Below are positions 8,939 through 16,838 of a DNA stretch of 41,131 nt, in pieces. The translations under genes were made by a program, and so were the position numbers. Positions within the stretch are counted from its first letter, which is position 1. Each line of letters begins with the position of its first letter. The notes below the pieces were generated by a model. It had not been told where the DNA came from. It saw only the letters and a program-made list of their open reading frames with translations, and ran no database searches. Origin of the DNA: Rhodospirillales bacterium (lineage in GTDB: Bacteria > Pseudomonadota > Alphaproteobacteria > Reyranellales > Reyranellaceae); NCBI GenBank assembly GCA_003153415.1, contig PLYQ01000036.1:1-41131 (forward strand). Direction: 5' to 3'.

Positions 8939-9403
8939 ATGGACGTCGCGCGTCTGGTCGAACTGAACGCCGCCTACGCGCGCGCCATCGACAACGAGCA
9001 GTTCGAGCAGTGGCCGGAGTTGTTCCATGACCCCTGCCTCTACAAGCTGACGACCGCCGAGAATGTCGCCAAGGGCCTCGAGGCCGGCATCATGTACGCC
9101 GATTCGCGCGCCATGCTGCAGGACCGCGTGTCGGCGCTGCGCAAGGCCAACATCTACGAGCGCCACCGCTACCGCCATATCGTCGGGCTGCCGACCGTAT
9201 TGGGCGAGGCCAGCGGCACCGCCGACGTCGAGACGCCCTTCCTAATCGTGCGCATCATGCGCGACGGCGCCATGGATGTGTTCGCCACCGGCTGCTACCG
9301 TGACAAGATCTTGGCCACCGGCACCGGCGCGCTGCGCTTCAGCGAACGCATCGTGGTCTGCGACGGTGGTCGCTTCGACACGCTCGTCGCGATCCCCTTC
9401 TAG
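8939..9403 (+). CDS. Aromatic ring-hydroxylating oxygenase, beta subunit (SnoaL/NTF2-like fold)
   Basis: A 154-residue small subunit of the preceding Rieske oxygenase. Family features are the opening ELNAAYARAIDNEQFEQWPELF, the middle segment RHIVGLPTV and the closing SERIVVCDGGRFDTLVAIPF, typical of the cone-shaped NTF2-like beta subunit that stabilises the alpha subunit and does not bind the metals. The ATG lies one base after the alpha stop codon, so translation is almost certainly coupled. It is the last gene of the plus-strand unit, and its stop is 38 bp from the convergent VOC gene. Confidence 0.9.
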   Translation: MDVARLVELNAAYARAIDNEQFEQWPELFHDPCLYKLTTAENVAKGLEAGIMYADSRAMLQDRVSALRKANIYERHRYRHIVGLPTVLGEASGTADVETPFLIVRIMRDGAMDVFATGCYRDKILATGTGALRFSERIVVCDGGRFDTLVAIPF

Positions 9404-9441
9404 GGCGCCATGCGCGTCGCCATAATGCCGGGCGCTGAGAG

Positions 9442-9849
9442 CTACTTGTACGAAGAGATTTCGATCAGGCTGCCGTCGGGATCGCGGCAATAGACCGAGA
9501 CGATCGTCCCCATCGCGCCCCGCTTCTCCGTCGGGCCTTGCTCGATCGCAACGCCGCAGGCCCGCAGATGGTCGGCCACCGCCTGCGGCGTCGCCTTGGT
9601 GAGGAAGCACAGATCGTCGCTGCCGGGCGCCACCTGGCTGCCCGTGAACCATTGCTTCTGGGTCGCCGCGATCGGCCGCAAATTGATCTTCTGCCGGCCG
9701 AACTTCATCGCCGTGGCGTGGCCCCTGCCCGGCCCGGCGTCCCAGTCCTCGCGCGTCATGCCGAGCACACGCTGGTACCAGGCGGCGGCGACCTCAACGT
9801 CGCGCACGTTGATGACGATATGGTCGAAGGCTTCGACGACGACGGCCAT
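9442..9849 (-). CDS. VOC family protein (glyoxalase/bleomycin-resistance/dioxygenase fold)
   Basis: A 135-residue protein of the vicinal oxygen chelate superfamily. It opens AFDHIVINVRDVEVAAAWYQ, with the first metal-ligand position at His, continues with KINLRPI, and ends YCRDPDGSLIEISSYK, where the Glu fits the last ligand. These metal enzymes include extradiol dioxygenases, glyoxalase I and fosfomycin- or bleomycin-resistance proteins; the short single module cannot be placed further. It starts 3 bp after the TPP enzyme stop on the same strand, as the third gene of the TctC-TPP-VOC unit, so a catabolic role is likelier than resistance. Confidence 0.87.
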   Translation of the reverse strand: MAVVVEAFDHIVINVRDVEVAAAWYQRVLGMTREDWDAGPGRGHATAMKFGRQKINLRPIAATQKQWFTGSQVAPGSDDLCFLTKATPQAVADHLRACGVAIEQGPTEKRGAMGTIVSVYCRDPDGSLIEISSYK

Positions 9850-9852
9850 GGT

Positions 9853-11583
9853 TCAGAGCCTCGTTACCTTGGCATGCAGTACCGCCGAGCGGCCTTCCTT
9901 GAGGGCGGTGAGGCAACGCGCGACGGCGCCCTCGACCGCGTCGGGGTCGGACACCAGCTCACCGTGCGCGCCGGCGGCCTGGGCGACCATGGCAAAGTTC
10001 ATGTCGGGCGACAGGGTGGCGCCATAGTCGTCGCCGGCCTTGGCCTCGCCGTCGGGATAGACGCGCAAGGTCGCCTCCTTGACCGCGGCCCAGCCGGTGT
10101 TGTCGAGCACCACGGTCAGCACCGGCAGCTTGTATTGCCGCGACACCGCGAGCGTCGATTGCGGGTTGGAGAAATAGAAGGTGCCGTCGCCCACGATCTG
10201 CACGACCGTGCGCTCCGGCTGGGCGAGCTTCAGTCCCAGCGCCATGCCGCCGGAGAAGCCGAGGCCGCCGCCAGCCAGGCCGACCAAAGTGCCCGCCTGG
10301 GTGCGCGGCATCTGGCCGAACACGACGGGTCCGTTGCGGATCGCCTCGTTGAGCACGATGGCCGACGGATCGAGCGCCTTGGCGAGCGTCGCGCAGAGAT
10401 AGTGCGGGCTGATCTGGCCCGGCACGCCGCGATTGGCCGCCGTCTTGGCCGCCTGCTCGCGCCGCGCCTTGCCCTCCTCGGCGAGCTTGGCGACGCGCGC
10501 GGCGGCGCGGCTCTTGAAGCCCGCATCGGCGCGCGCCTTCAGCGCCGCCAAAAGGTCGGCGAGGATACGGTGGCTGTCGCCGTTCAGGCGCAAATTGCCC
10601 GGGAAGGTCCACATCGGGAAATTGCGCTTCTCGGAGTCGATATCGATCTGCGCCCACCAGGTCGCGGGATTGTCCGGCATGTCGCTGGGGATCCACGGCA
10701 CGTCGACATCGACCATCAGACCGACGTCGGCGTCGCTCAGCGCCTTGGCCGACGTGAAGCCGCCATGGCAGGGCGAGTTGTGCGGCAGATTGACGTAGAG
10801 CGGATTGAATTCGACGACGCGGATGCCGGCGAAGCGCGCCAGCTCGTCGAGCACGGCCACGGTGGCATGGTTGCGCCCCGAATAGGCGGTGATCAGCAAC
10901 GGCCGCTCGGCGGCCAGCAGCTTGGTCGCGATGGCGTCGATCGACCCGGCATCGAGCCCGCGCGCCGCAACGGCGCCGAAGCGCTCGGCCGGGTAGGAGC
11001 GGATCTGGCCTTCCGACCAGCTCTCGGTCAGCGTCTCGCGTGGGAAGGTCATGTAGACCGGGCCCTTGGGGTCGCTCTGCATCACCGTGTGAGCGCGGCG
11101 CAGCGCCTCCTTGGCGATCACGCCGGACGGCAGATTGTATTCCCACTTGGTGTAGGGCCGCACGACGCTCGCCTGGTCGAACGGCTCCTGCACGAAATGC
11201 ACGTAGGTGTCGCGCGTGCCCAAAAGTTCGCCGCGCGTCGTGTAGGGCGCCTTGCCGGCCATCAGCAGCACGGGGATGCGGGCACGGCAGAGATTGTGCA
11301 GCGCCATCGCCGAGTTGGCGGTGCCGGCATCGACATGGACCATGACGCCCTGGCCGCGGCCGGTGGCGACCGCATAACCCGCCGCCATGTGCACGGCGGT
11401 GTTCTCGTGCGGGCAGAGGATCGTCTGGGGCATCTCCCGTCCGGCGCGCTTGAACGAGGCCATGGCCTCGATCAGCGGCGCATGGTCCGTGCCGAAATTG
11501 CAGAACAGATAGTCGAAGCCCAGCTCCTCCAGGCCTTCGAGGAAATAATGCGCCGTCGAGTGGCGGCCTTCGTTGCTGTCCAT
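9853..11583 (-). CDS. Thiamine-diphosphate-dependent enzyme (acetolactate synthase / benzoylformate decarboxylase-like)
   Basis: A 576-residue ThDP enzyme with the usual three domains. The N-terminal Pyr domain has the cofactor-activating Glu60 in CPHENTAVHMAAGYA. The C-terminal PP domain has the GDG...N cofactor motif, beginning VGDGTFYF and reaching Asn in VVLDNTGW. The family covers acetolactate synthases, 2-oxo acid decarboxylases and carboligases. The length and the lack of a regulatory partner argue against the biosynthetic acetolactate synthase. Context (a TctC receptor 7 bp upstream, a VOC gene 3 bp downstream and a Rieske oxygenase unit opposite) favours decarboxylation of an aromatic or branched 2-oxo acid. 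That substrate is inference; the fold and cofactor are clear. Confidence 0.9.
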   Translation of the reverse strand: MDSNEGRHSTAHYFLEGLEELGFDYLFCNFGTDHAPLIEAMASFKRAGREMPQTILCPHENTAVHMAAGYAVATGRGQGVMVHVDAGTANSAMALHNLCRARIPVLLMAGKAPYTTRGELLGTRDTYVHFVQEPFDQASVVRPYTKWEYNLPSGVIAKEALRRAHTVMQSDPKGPVYMTFPRETLTESWSEGQIRSYPAERFGAVAARGLDAGSIDAIATKLLAAERPLLITAYSGRNHATVAVLDELARFAGIRVVEFNPLYVNLPHNSPCHGGFTSAKALSDADVGLMVDVDVPWIPSDMPDNPATWWAQIDIDSEKRNFPMWTFPGNLRLNGDSHRILADLLAALKARADAGFKSRAAARVAKLAEEGKARREQAAKTAANRGVPGQISPHYLCATLAKALDPSAIVLNEAIRNGPVVFGQMPRTQAGTLVGLAGGGLGFSGGMALGLKLAQPERTVVQIVGDGTFYFSNPQSTLAVSRQYKLPVLTVVLDNTGWAAVKEATLRVYPDGEAKAGDDYGATLSPDMNFAMVAQAAGAHGELVSDPDAVEGAVARCLTALKEGRSAVLHAKVTRL

Positions 11584-11590
11584 CTGTTCC

Positions 11591-12547
11591 TCACTCGACC
11601 TTGATATTGGCAGTGGCGGCGACCGCTTTCCAGCGCGCCGCGTCGCGGGCGATCAGCGCGCGGTATTCGTCGGGCGTCGTGCTGCGCGGCTCGACGGCGA
11701 TCGCCAGCAGCGCGGCTTTCACCTCAGGCATTGCGATCGTGTCGGCGATCGCCTTCTGCAACAGGGTCACGATCTCAGCCGGCGTGCCCGCCGGCGCCAC
11801 AATGCCGGTCCACAGCGAGATGTCCATTTCCGGGATGCCAGCTTCGGCCATGGTCGGCACGTCGGGAAAGGTCGGATTGCGCTTGGCCGCAGTCAGCGCC
11901 AGCGCCCGTATTTTGCCACCCTTGATCGGCCCGGCCATCGGTCCGGAATCGGCCACCGTCATCAGCACCTGGCCGGCCATCACCGCCTGTACCGCATCGC
12001 CGCTGCCGCGATAGGGGATGTGCTGGAACGTCGAGCCGGTGCGCTGGTTGAACAGCTCGGCCGCGAGCTGGAACGGCGTGGCGCTGGAGGCGTAGTTGGC
12101 GAGCCTGGGGTTGGCCTTGCCGTATTCGACCAGCTCGCGCACCGACTTGATAGGCTGCTCGGCGCCGACCGCCAGCAGCAGCGGGAACTCCGCCAATAGC
12201 GACACCGGCACGAAGTCGCGCTGCGGGTCATAGGGCAGCTTGGCATAGACCGCGGGGTTAATGGTGAGCGCCCCACTGGCGGCGATCAGCAGCGTGTACC
12301 CATCGGGCGCTGCCCTGGCGACCAGCTCGGTCGCCACGATCGACTGGGCGCCCGGCTTGTTGTCGACCACGATTGGCTGGCCGAGCTTGTCCTGCAGCCG
12401 GGCGGCAACGATGCGGGCGATCAGGTCGTTGCCGCCGCCCGGCGAGAAGCCCACGACGAGGCGGATCGGCCTGGCCGGATAGGATTGTGCCAGCGCCGGT
12501 CCGGCGACCAGCACGGCGGCGCAGAGGCCGAGAAGGATGCGCAGCAT
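11591..12547 (-). CDS. TctC/Bug family tripartite tricarboxylate transporter receptor
   Basis: A 318-residue periplasmic solute receptor with a signal peptide ending ALAQ. Family motifs follow in order: IRLVVGFSPGGGNDLIAR, IVVDNKPGAQSIVATE, PDGYTLLIAASGALTINP, the PYRGSGDAVQAVMAGQV region and APAGTPAEIVTLLQKA. It is a second, diverged paralogue of the receptor at 6675, so the ligands may differ. It is first in the minus-strand unit with the ThDP enzyme and VOC gene, which suggests that it delivers their substrate. No TctA/TctB membrane component is in the window. The divergent hrpB gene starts 83 bp away. Confidence 0.9.
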   Translation of the reverse strand: MLRILLGLCAAVLVAGPALAQSYPARPIRLVVGFSPGGGNDLIARIVAARLQDKLGQPIVVDNKPGAQSIVATELVARAAPDGYTLLIAASGALTINPAVYAKLPYDPQRDFVPVSLLAEFPLLLAVGAEQPIKSVRELVEYGKANPRLANYASSATPFQLAAELFNQRTGSTFQHIPYRGSGDAVQAVMAGQVLMTVADSGPMAGPIKGGKIRALALTAAKRNPTFPDVPTMAEAGIPEMDISLWTGIVAPAGTPAEIVTLLQKAIADTIAMPEVKAALLAIAVEPRSTTPDEYRALIARDAARWKAVAATANIKVE

Positions 12548-12630
12548 GATGGCGGCGAGCCTAGCCGGCCCCTGCCGGATTGGCCACGATCACCTCCTCG
12601 GACGCCGGCATTAGGCTATAAGCCCTCGCC

Positions 12631-15096
12631 ATGGACTCGCTGCCCGTCGACGAAGCCCTGCCGCGCCTGAAGGAGGCGCTGGCGGCGCTCAATGCGGCCG
12701 TGCTGGTCGCCCCGCCCGGCGCCGGCAAGACGACGCATGTGCCGCTGGCCTTGCTCGGCGCGCCATGGCTGGCGGGACGCAAGATCGTCATGCAGGAGCC
12801 GCGCCGGCTGGCCGCCCGCGCCGCCGCCCGTCGCATGGCGGCGACCTTGGGCGAAGCCGTCGGCGAGACCGTGGGCTACCGCGTGCGCTTCGACAGCAAG
12901 GTCGGACCGCGCACCCGCATCGAAGTCGTCACCGACGGGCTGTTCCTGCGCCTGCTGCAGGACGACCCGTCGCTCGACGGCATCGGCTGCGTGATCTTCG
13001 ACGAGCTGCACGAACGCGGACTGGAGACCGATCTTTCCTTTGCGCTGGTGCGCGAGGCGCAGACGGCGCTGCGCGATGACCTCAGAGTGGTCGCCATGTC
13101 GGCGACGCTCGATCCCGGGCCGGTGGTCGAGCGGCTGGGTGGCGCAACACTGATCGAGTCGTCCGGCCGTATGTTCCCTGTCGAGACGCGCTACCTCGAT
13201 CGCGAGCCTGCCGGCCGGGTGGAAGACATCGTTGCCTCAACGATCCGGCGCGCGTTGTCCGAAGAGAGCGGCAGCGCACTGGTGTTCCTGCCTGGCGTCG
13301 GGGAAATCCGCCGCGTCGAGGAGCGTCTGCAGGGCGTTGGCGCTGGCATCGACGTGGCGCCGCTCTACGGCGACCTGTTGCCCGCCGATCAGGATCGCGC
13401 CATCGCGCCCTCGCCTCCCGGGCGGCGCAAGATCGTGCTGGCGACCTCGATCGCCGAGACCAGCCTGACCATCGAGGGCGTGCGCATCGTGATCGACAGC
13501 GGCCAGATGCGCGTGCCGCGCTTCTCGCCGCGCTCGGGCATGACGCGGCTGGAGACGGTGCGGGTGAGCCAGGCCTCCGCCGACCAGCGCCGCGGCCGCG
13601 CCGGTCGGCTCGAGCCGGGTGTCTGCTACCGGCTGTGGACCGAGGAGGCGCAGCGCGGCCTCTTGCCCTTCACGCCGCCGGAAATTCTGGACGCTGATCT
13701 GGCGCCGCTCGCACTCGAGCTCGCGGCCTGGGGCGTCAACGATGCCGCGACGCTGCCCTGGCTGACGCCGCCACCCGCCTCCTCGCTCGCCACCGCCCGC
13801 GCGCTGTTGCTCGATCTCGGGGCGATCGATGCTGCCGAGGCCATCACCCCGCATGGCCGGGCCATGGCGCGACTGGGCCAGCATCCGCGTCTCGCGCATC
13901 TCGTGCTCAAGGGCCGCGAACTCGGTCAAGGCCGCGTCGCCGCCCTGCTGGTCGCCATCCTCAGCGAGCGCGATTTCCTGCGCCTGCCGCCGGGCCAGCG
14001 TGACGTCGATCTGCGCCATCGCGTCGACATCGCCTTGAGTGGCAAACGCGATGGCGCGTTGCGGCTCATCCAGGAGTCCGCGCGCCGGTTGATGCCGCGC
14101 GACGCCAAGAACGAGACGCCCGACATTTCCATGACCGGGCCGCTGCTGGCGCTGGCCTATCCCGACCGCATCGGCCGCCGCCGGCCCGGCACGGGGGGAC
14201 GCTATCTGCTGTCCGGCGGCCGCGGCGCGGCGTTGCCCGAGGGCGACCCGATGGCCAATGAGGAGTTCGCGGTCGTGGCTGACCTCGACGGCTCGACACA
14301 GGACTCGCGTATCTTCCTCGCTGCGCCCATCGCCGCCGCCGAGATCGAGGAACTCTATGCCGGTCGCATCATCGCCGAGGAGATCGTGCAGTGGAGCGCG
14401 CGCCACGGCGCCGTGCTGGCACGACGGCGACGGCGGCTGGGTTCGCTGATCCTCGAGGACAAGCCGCTCGCCAAGCCCGATCCGGACAAGCTCAAGTCCG
14501 CGATGCTCGATGGCGTGCGCCAACTCGGTCTCGGCGCGCTGCCGTGGAACGACGACCTTGGCAAATGGCGCGAGCGCATCGCCTTCCTGCGCCGGCAGGA
14601 CGAAAGCTGGCCCGATCTTTCCGACGAAGCGCTGTTGAGGTCGGTCGAGCACTGGCTGGCGCCGTTCCTCGACGGGGTATCTCGGCGCGATCATCTGGCG
14701 CGGATCGACCTCGCGGCGGCGCTCAAGGCGCTGCTGCCATGGGACCGCCAGCGCTTGGTCGACTCGCTCGCGCCGACCCATATCGAGGTGCCGAGCGGCA
14801 GCCACGTGCCGGTCGACTACAGCAATCCTGTCGAGCCGACGCTGTCGGTGCGCCTGCAGGAGATGTTCGGCCTCACCGACACGCCGCGTGTCGGCGGCGG
14901 CAAGGTGGCGGTCACGATCCATCTGCTGTCGCCCGCGCGCCGGCCGGTCCAGGTGACGCGCGACCTCGCAAGCTTCTGGGCCAACGGCTACAAGTCGGTG
15001 AAGGCAGAGCTGAAAGGTCGCTATCCGCGGCACTACTGGCCCGACGATCCTCTGATCGCCGAGCCGACGGCGCGTGTGCAGCCGAGAGCAAAATGA
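12631..15096 (+). CDS. hrpB: ATP-dependent RNA helicase HrpB
   Basis: An 821-residue DEAH/RHA-type helicase. It has Walker A PPGAGKTTHV (about residues 28-37), motif II DELHERG (about 124), motif III SAT in AMSATLDPG (about 157), motif V ATSIAETSLTIEGV and motif VI QRRGRAGR (about 319). The helicase core is followed by the helicase-associated and HrpB-specific C-terminal regions; PWNDD and a late GSHVPVDYSNP segment are typical of HrpB. Length matches the family. HrpB proteins are conserved in proteobacteria with poorly defined RNA-related roles. The gene stands alone on its strand between a divergent catabolic operon and the secreted repeat protein, so context adds nothing. Confidence 0.95.
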   Translation: MDSLPVDEALPRLKEALAALNAAVLVAPPGAGKTTHVPLALLGAPWLAGRKIVMQEPRRLAARAAARRMAATLGEAVGETVGYRVRFDSKVGPRTRIEVVTDGLFLRLLQDDPSLDGIGCVIFDELHERGLETDLSFALVREAQTALRDDLRVVAMSATLDPGPVVERLGGATLIESSGRMFPVETRYLDREPAGRVEDIVASTIRRALSEESGSALVFLPGVGEIRRVEERLQGVGAGIDVAPLYGDLLPADQDRAIAPSPPGRRKIVLATSIAETSLTIEGVRIVIDSGQMRVPRFSPRSGMTRLETVRVSQASADQRRGRAGRLEPGVCYRLWTEEAQRGLLPFTPPEILDADLAPLALELAAWGVNDAATLPWLTPPPASSLATARALLLDLGAIDAAEAITPHGRAMARLGQHPRLAHLVLKGRELGQGRVAALLVAILSERDFLRLPPGQRDVDLRHRVDIALSGKRDGALRLIQESARRLMPRDAKNETPDISMTGPLLALAYPDRIGRRRPGTGGRYLLSGGRGAALPEGDPMANEEFAVVADLDGSTQDSRIFLAAPIAAAEIEELYAGRIIAEEIVQWSARHGAVLARRRRRLGSLILEDKPLAKPDPDKLKSAMLDGVRQLGLGALPWNDDLGKWRERIAFLRRQDESWPDLSDEALLRSVEHWLAPFLDGVSRRDHLARIDLAAALKALLPWDRQRLVDSLAPTHIEVPSGSHVPVDYSNPVEPTLSVRLQEMFGLTDTPRVGGGKVAVTIHLLSPARRPVQVTRDLASFWANGYKSVKAELKGRYPRHYWPDDPLIAEPTARVQPRAK

Positions 15097-15231
15097 GATC
15101 TCTTCCGCAGCGGTCCAGCTTCCCGACGCTATCGAATCTTGTTGCTCTTTCACTGATACAATTAGCGGTGGATCGACGCCGGCGCCGGCTTGACAGCGCA
15201 CCCTGCCCTAACAACTCTGGGTAGAGCAACC

Positions 15232-15249
15232 GGGGGAGGAGCCAGCATG
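15232..15249 (+). promoter_or_regulatory. Strong ribosome binding site and ATG in the wrong frame for the downstream protein
   Basis: A purine-rich Shine-Dalgarno stretch (GGGGGAGGA, 15232-15240) sits 6 bases before ATG 15247. That ATG opens a frame encoding MSPITQLILRLTRFSGFA, which then leaves the frame of the secreted protein. A perfect -35-like TTGACA (15190-15195) lies further upstream, but its -10 partner is weak. The rest of the 150-bp gap after hrpB shows no gene. Confidence 0.5.
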
Positions 15250-15295
15250 AGCCCGATCACGCAACTGATCTTGCGGTTGACGCGGTTCTCGGGAT

Positions 15296-16306
15296 TTGCA
15301 CGGTCACCTGTCGGCAGGGCTGCGCCGGATCGTCGGCGCGGTCGGCTTGCCCTTGGCCGCTGTCGTCGCGACGCCGGCCTACGCGGTGGATCTGTGCAAC
15401 AACACCAATGGCAACGCGGTGCAAAACAATCCGGCAAGCCACCGCACCCCCTGCCACCTCAGCGCGCCTGCACACATCACCCAACTCGTCACCTACCACT
15501 GGAACAACGGCCAGGGCGCTAAGCCTGGGACGATCATGTTCTTCCAGCCCTCGACCGGCATACAGTTCGGGCCATTTGCCGCGACCGGCTCGCCCGGCCA
15601 GGGAGGCGCTCCAAACGTCAATTGGGTTGCGGATGTGAACATCGTTGTTCCGCCAGGCGACTACCAGGTAATCGACTCCGAGTTCGCCACCTGGTCCTGG
15701 AATGCCGGGTCACAAAACAACGGATTCGCAATCGTCCGCGGCGACCTCGGCGTGCCAGCGGCGACGGCCCTGAATCCAGAGCACTACCACTGCTACGCCT
15801 TGAAGCCGATACACACGCCGCCGAAGACGGTCATGCTGCATGACCAGTTCCAGACGGCCCCGAAGGTAGTGGTCGGCGATCCGGTGATGCTCTGCGCGCC
15901 GGTGCAGAAGAACGAGGAGCCGTCTCCCGACATGACCACCCACTTGGTGTGCTACCAGATCGAGGGAGCAAAGCCCGCGAACAAGAGAGTCCGGGTCGAC
16001 AATCAATTCGGCACGCAAATTCTCGACGTCACCAATTCCCAGCTGCTCTGCGTTCCGAGCCTGAAGACGCTCGATCTCAGCTCGACTGGCGCAGGAACGG
16101 CCAACTGCCCAGCAGGACCGAACGACAAGGGTCAACCGGTCGAGGGGCTGCGTTGTCCTTGCAATTTCCCGGTGGGCTGGGGCACGCCCAATGTGCTGAT
16201 CACGAATCCCGGGCTGGTCAACTGGTGGGGCTCGTGCAGGGCGCCCCTGCAATGCCTCGGCAACCAGCCAGGCACCAACCCGTTCGGCAATTCTTCCTGC
16301 CAATAG
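15296..16306 (+). CDS. Secreted protein with two Cys-containing QF repeats, likely frameshifted at its 5' end
   Basis: The open frame gives 336 residues from a weak TTG start. It opens with a hydrophobic segment ending ATPAYA (residue 30), as in a signal peptide. Residues 31-150 form a Cys- and Asn-rich domain of unknown type. Two homologous repeats follow at about residues 164-205 and 216-257. Each runs His-x(1-2)-Cys-Tyr, then a basic spacer, a V-x-x-x-x-QF element, and L-C-x-P-x-x-K. Four to six further Cys residues follow, so disulphides are likely. I cannot name the family with confidence; it resembles uncharacterised secreted modules. The good ribosome site and ATG at 15247 are in the preceding frame. 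Dropping one base near 15304 would join MSPITQLILRLTRFSGFA to RHLSAGLRRIVG, giving a longer signal peptide. Confidence 0.65.
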   Translation: MHGHLSAGLRRIVGAVGLPLAAVVATPAYAVDLCNNTNGNAVQNNPASHRTPCHLSAPAHITQLVTYHWNNGQGAKPGTIMFFQPSTGIQFGPFAATGSPGQGGAPNVNWVADVNIVVPPGDYQVIDSEFATWSWNAGSQNNGFAIVRGDLGVPAATALNPEHYHCYALKPIHTPPKTVMLHDQFQTAPKVVVGDPVMLCAPVQKNEEPSPDMTTHLVCYQIEGAKPANKRVRVDNQFGTQILDVTNSQLLCVPSLKTLDLSSTGAGTANCPAGPNDKGQPVEGLRCPCNFPVGWGTPNVLITNPGLVNWWGSCRAPLQCLGNQPGTNPFGNSSCQ

Positions 16307-16343
16307 CGCTGAGCCGGCGCGGGTGAGGCCGAGATAGCGACCT

Positions 16344-16374
16344 CCTTCCCTTCGCATGGTCCGCGAAGGGAAGG
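16344..16374. terminator. 12-bp perfect hairpin after the secreted protein gene
   Basis: CCTTCCCTTCGC (16344-16355) pairs perfectly with GCGAAGGGAAGG (16363-16374) around a 7-base loop, 38 bp after the plus-strand stop. No U-run follows, so it is a terminator-like or mRNA-stabilising hairpin, not a classical intrinsic terminator. It also lies just past the end of the minus-strand pseudogene. Confidence 0.5.
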
Positions 16375-16383
16375 AAAGCAGAA

Positions 16384-16542
16384 CTAGGACAACCCCAACC
16401 TTGATGTGCTGGAGCGATAGGTCGAAGTCGCCAGACACCCCGGCTCGGCCCGCGCTTTCAGGACCTGCTCGCCGAGCATCGCCGCAACCGCCTTCTACTG
16501 CCTCTCGCGGGCGTGAAAGCGGGCGAAGATGACGAGCTCCAT
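16384..16542 (-). pseudogene. Broken antibiotic-biosynthesis-monooxygenase (ABM) domain gene
   Basis: From ATG 16542 the minus strand reads MELVIFARFHARERQ, then TAG, then KAVAAMLGEQVLKARAEPGC and a few more residues to a second stop at 16384. This resembles the start of small ABM-fold proteins (YgiN-like quinol monooxygenases), which open with a strand such as xFVIFARFHAREGQE and continue to RAEPGCL. The TAG stands where the family usually has GAG, a single G-to-T change. The second half of the ~100-residue domain is missing or unrecognisable. The ATG lies one base after the stop of the DUF2798 gene, so the two once formed an operon. The family call is by motif memory; the in-frame stop is directly visible. 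Confidence 0.6.
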
Positions 16543-16543
16543 C

Positions 16544-16789
16544 CTATTCTTCCTCGACCACGAGGTTGAGCCAGCGCCGCACCACGGGCATCATGAAATA
16601 CATGGTGGGAGCGGCAATCGCCCAGGAGATGATCCACGACGTCATCCAGGTATTGACCATGTGCCAGCCCAGCCCCAGCGCGCGGTAAGTGGCGACGCCG
16701 GGGACCAGGAACGTCATGAAAAACGACGTGCCCAGCGGCACGGCAAAACGAAAGTAGGACGCGGGGAGTTTCTTCACGACGCCGGGCAC
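16544..16789 (-). CDS. DUF2798-like two-helix membrane protein
   Basis: An 81-residue protein with two predicted transmembrane helices, around FAVPLGTSFFMTFLVPGVATYR and WMTSWIISWAIAAPTMYFMM, and a C-terminal PVVRRWLNLVV tail. The pattern, a basic N-terminus followed by a TF-x-VPGV segment and a W-x-x-SW-x-x-A-x-P helix, fits the DUF2798 family of inner-membrane proteins of unknown function. It heads a minus-strand pair whose second member is the ABM pseudogene. It is divergent from the amidase gene, whose start is 49 bp away. Confidence 0.7.
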   Translation of the reverse strand: MPGVVKKLPASYFRFAVPLGTSFFMTFLVPGVATYRALGLGWHMVNTWMTSWIISWAIAAPTMYFMMPVVRRWLNLVVEEE

Positions 16790-16838
16790 AATATGGTACG
16801 GCCTCTATCGTCGTCCATCGCCGCAACGGAACCCCTCC

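Noticed and set aside
9442-9849. VOC gene as an antibiotic resistance determinant
   Set aside because: Its operon with a ThDP enzyme and solute receptor points to catabolism, and the fold alone does not show resistance.
9538-11604. Long plus-strand frame opposite the ThDP enzyme
   Set aside because: It is a shadow of the GC-rich codon pattern with no recognisable domain. The minus-strand protein has all cofactor motifs.
13237-15201. Long minus-strand frame opposite hrpB
   Set aside because: Antisense shadow; helicase motifs are on the plus strand.
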